Shown one piece after another: positions 62,301 through 64,000 of a DNA stretch of 64,000 nt (position 1 is the stretch's first letter; each line of letters begins with the position of its first letter). A program made the position numbers and the translations under genes. The DNA comes from Prinia subflava (lineage: Eukaryota > Chordata > Aves > Passeriformes > Cisticolidae). The stretch is taken from contig NC_086247.1 in the NCBI RefSeq assembly GCF_021018805.1, forward strand, positions 137,247,602-137,311,601, given 5' to 3'. The notes under the pieces are model-generated. The model was not told the DNA's origin. It did not search any database and saw nothing but the letters and a program-made list of their open reading frames with translations.

Positions 62301-64000
62301 TGAGCCATCCGAGTTATTCTCAGATTATGTTGTCATTCTCTTTTTGTGTCTGTCTCTTCTTTTGCTCAAAAGAAAAATAACTTTCTAGGGTTTTGTGTAT
62401 GAAGTCTGGGAATGTGATTGCCACCTCTGGCTCCAAGGGTCCAAGGGAAGGGATAGACTGACAGCAAGCTCATGTTATGTCTAAAACAGGGGAAAAATGT
62501 GTAAAACAAAGAATGTTGAACACATTCTGTTTATCCATTGGAAGCATTATGTCATATTCCACACTTCAAACTGTCCAAGAATAGTGTTTTGAGCCTCAAA
62601 TTTCCAAACCTCACAAGTAAGCTCCATTCAAAATCAAGGTTGTTTGATGTAAAAAATGTTATTTAAAAATTGTATAGCCAAATAAAGCACATGAGATTGC
62701 TAAGGTTACTTACCATTCTTTCCCATCTTGTTGCTGAATACTTAAATTACAAATTTTACAGTTCCTTACATTTTATGAGGATTAATACTATAATTTTTCC
62801 AAAAGGTAACCTCAACATCCAGTTAATCCACAGGATGAGGATCTGGTGCCTTCTGACTCTTACGAGGACTACTGTAACTGATACAGTCTTGAGAGAAGTT
62901 GGTCTTAGATAAACCATAATATCTTCAGTACCTGAACAGAAATGTGTGTGCTCTGGTTACTGAACAAACAGAATTGTCTCTCCATCTCATGTGTACAAAA
63001 TGACATCTATCATTGCTGGCTGACACTTCCATTTGTGCACTGTGACCCCTTCACAGGCAGAAGAGAAAATAGACTTGCTCAACACTTAGTCTTCTTTTAT
63101 CACCTGATATGAAAAGACTTCTATTTGCCCCATTAAAAATGTTTAAATAGCAGGACCTGGAATGCAATGAATTGAAGAGACTGAACGCTAGGTGCTAATT
63201 AGATGCACATATCAAAAATCAATTTAACTGCTTCAGTTATCAATACCCTGGTGCTGCTTATACTTCACTAGTTCACAGTCCTATTTATATACCAAAGTAC
63301 ACTTGTGTTTAGTAGTGTCAATAGTGGTATTTGTTTAATAGGTATTTTACTTAATGTCAGACTGCTGATCACCTAAGCCTTCAAGGGCTGGGAAGAACAA
63401 CAACTGTAAAGAAATACATATAACACTTCATAAGACAGGCACTGCTATTCCAGGATACAAGTGAGACCCTCTGTACAACTGATTCAAAAACATGTTGCAA
63501 AAAGCTAGAAAGTACCAAACCTGAAGTCTCCAAGTTAGTTTTGGAACTCCTGTATTAAGAAGATGACAAACAAGATGACCCATGTGACAATATTACCATG
63601 TGACTGGTGTTGTTTATTGCTGTGTTTAGATTTTTAATCCCACAATTTTTAAGACAGCTTCATGACTGAGGGAAGTATTTCCACTTGGAAATGGCAGAAC
63701 TGCAACTCCAGATCTTTACCTGCACATTTTCAATATTGGCATTTTCCCTTACCCCCAGGCATGCAGAAAGCAGCAATCCTCAGATGTGCCAACACCTTCT
63801 TACTGGCTGACATCACTGCACGTAAGCAAAATCCTTTAATGTTATTTTAGTGATCAGTGTGTTCCAAGAAAAGGATAAGGGTACTCTCTAAGTAAGTGCT
63901 GACACCAGGCCAGGACACATTTTGCAGCATAGTTCTCTGCAGTTATCACTTGGTCCCCGAGCTTCTCTACTGCAATTTTTTAGAACTGTAGAAGGTTTTA
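59337..64000. other. Noncoding single-copy DNA to the window end
   Basis: AT-rich DNA with short chance frames only. A GCAGCAGCAGCAGCC word lies near 59446 and short T- and A-runs near 61902-61921 and 62126-62136. No gene, RNA or repeat family is recognised. Confidence 0.42.

Noticed and set aside
1..64000. tRNA, rRNA or spliceosomal snRNA genes and a novel gene system
   Set aside because: I read for conserved box and stem words of these RNAs and for gene clusters and saw none. This was by eye, so a covariance-model search (tRNAscan-SE, Infernal) could still find short or degraded copies.

Overview
This window looks like nuclear DNA from a bird, most likely a songbird (passerine). The evidence is its interspersed repeats. 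There are two 5'-truncated CR1 LINE fragments in the avian layout, one with the terminal ATTCTATG-type short repeats on its minus strand, and five solo LTRs from avian endogenous retrovirus families that I recognise from memory of their consensus sequences. Base composition is moderately AT-rich with a few sharp CpG-rich islands, as in a vertebrate intron or intergenic region. Nothing suggests a prokaryote, plasmid or virus genome: there are no operons, no dense long ORFs and no ribosome-binding-site pattern.

I find no protein-coding gene I can confirm. The longest open frames (about 120-185 codons) lie in LTRs, CR1, CpG-rich DNA or low-complexity DNA. They have no recognisable domain and overlap open frames on the other strand, so I treat them as chance.

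Layout: 245-627 is an old, degraded minus-strand ERV LTR near the window start. From 8.0 to 14.6 kb there are four CpG-rich islands (7985-8720, 9815-10040, 10240-10570, 14215-14570), the only promoter-like part of the window. The last holds a strong minus-strand splice donor, and a plausible minus-strand exon (13514-13616) follows 615 bases further along that strand. A plus-strand LTR (about 11375-12005) has inserted among the islands. From 14.6 to 29 kb there is single-copy AT-rich DNA with blocks that resemble conserved noncoding elements. A plus-strand solo LTR sits at 29373-29961 with a perfect 5-bp target duplication. CR1 fragments (minus strand) lie at 38704-39205 and 46742-47365, with a 49-base poly-T tract at 39800-39848. 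A minus-strand solo LTR of about 1.05 kb is at 49366-50416, and a short plus-strand LTR with a perfect 6-bp target duplication is at 55417-55773. The rest is unannotated noncoding DNA.

I saw no undescribed biological system. The best leads are the CpG-island cluster with a possible two-exon minus-strand transcript, several candidate noncoding regulatory elements, and the well-preserved LTR insertions. Family names for repeats come from memory and not from a database search.
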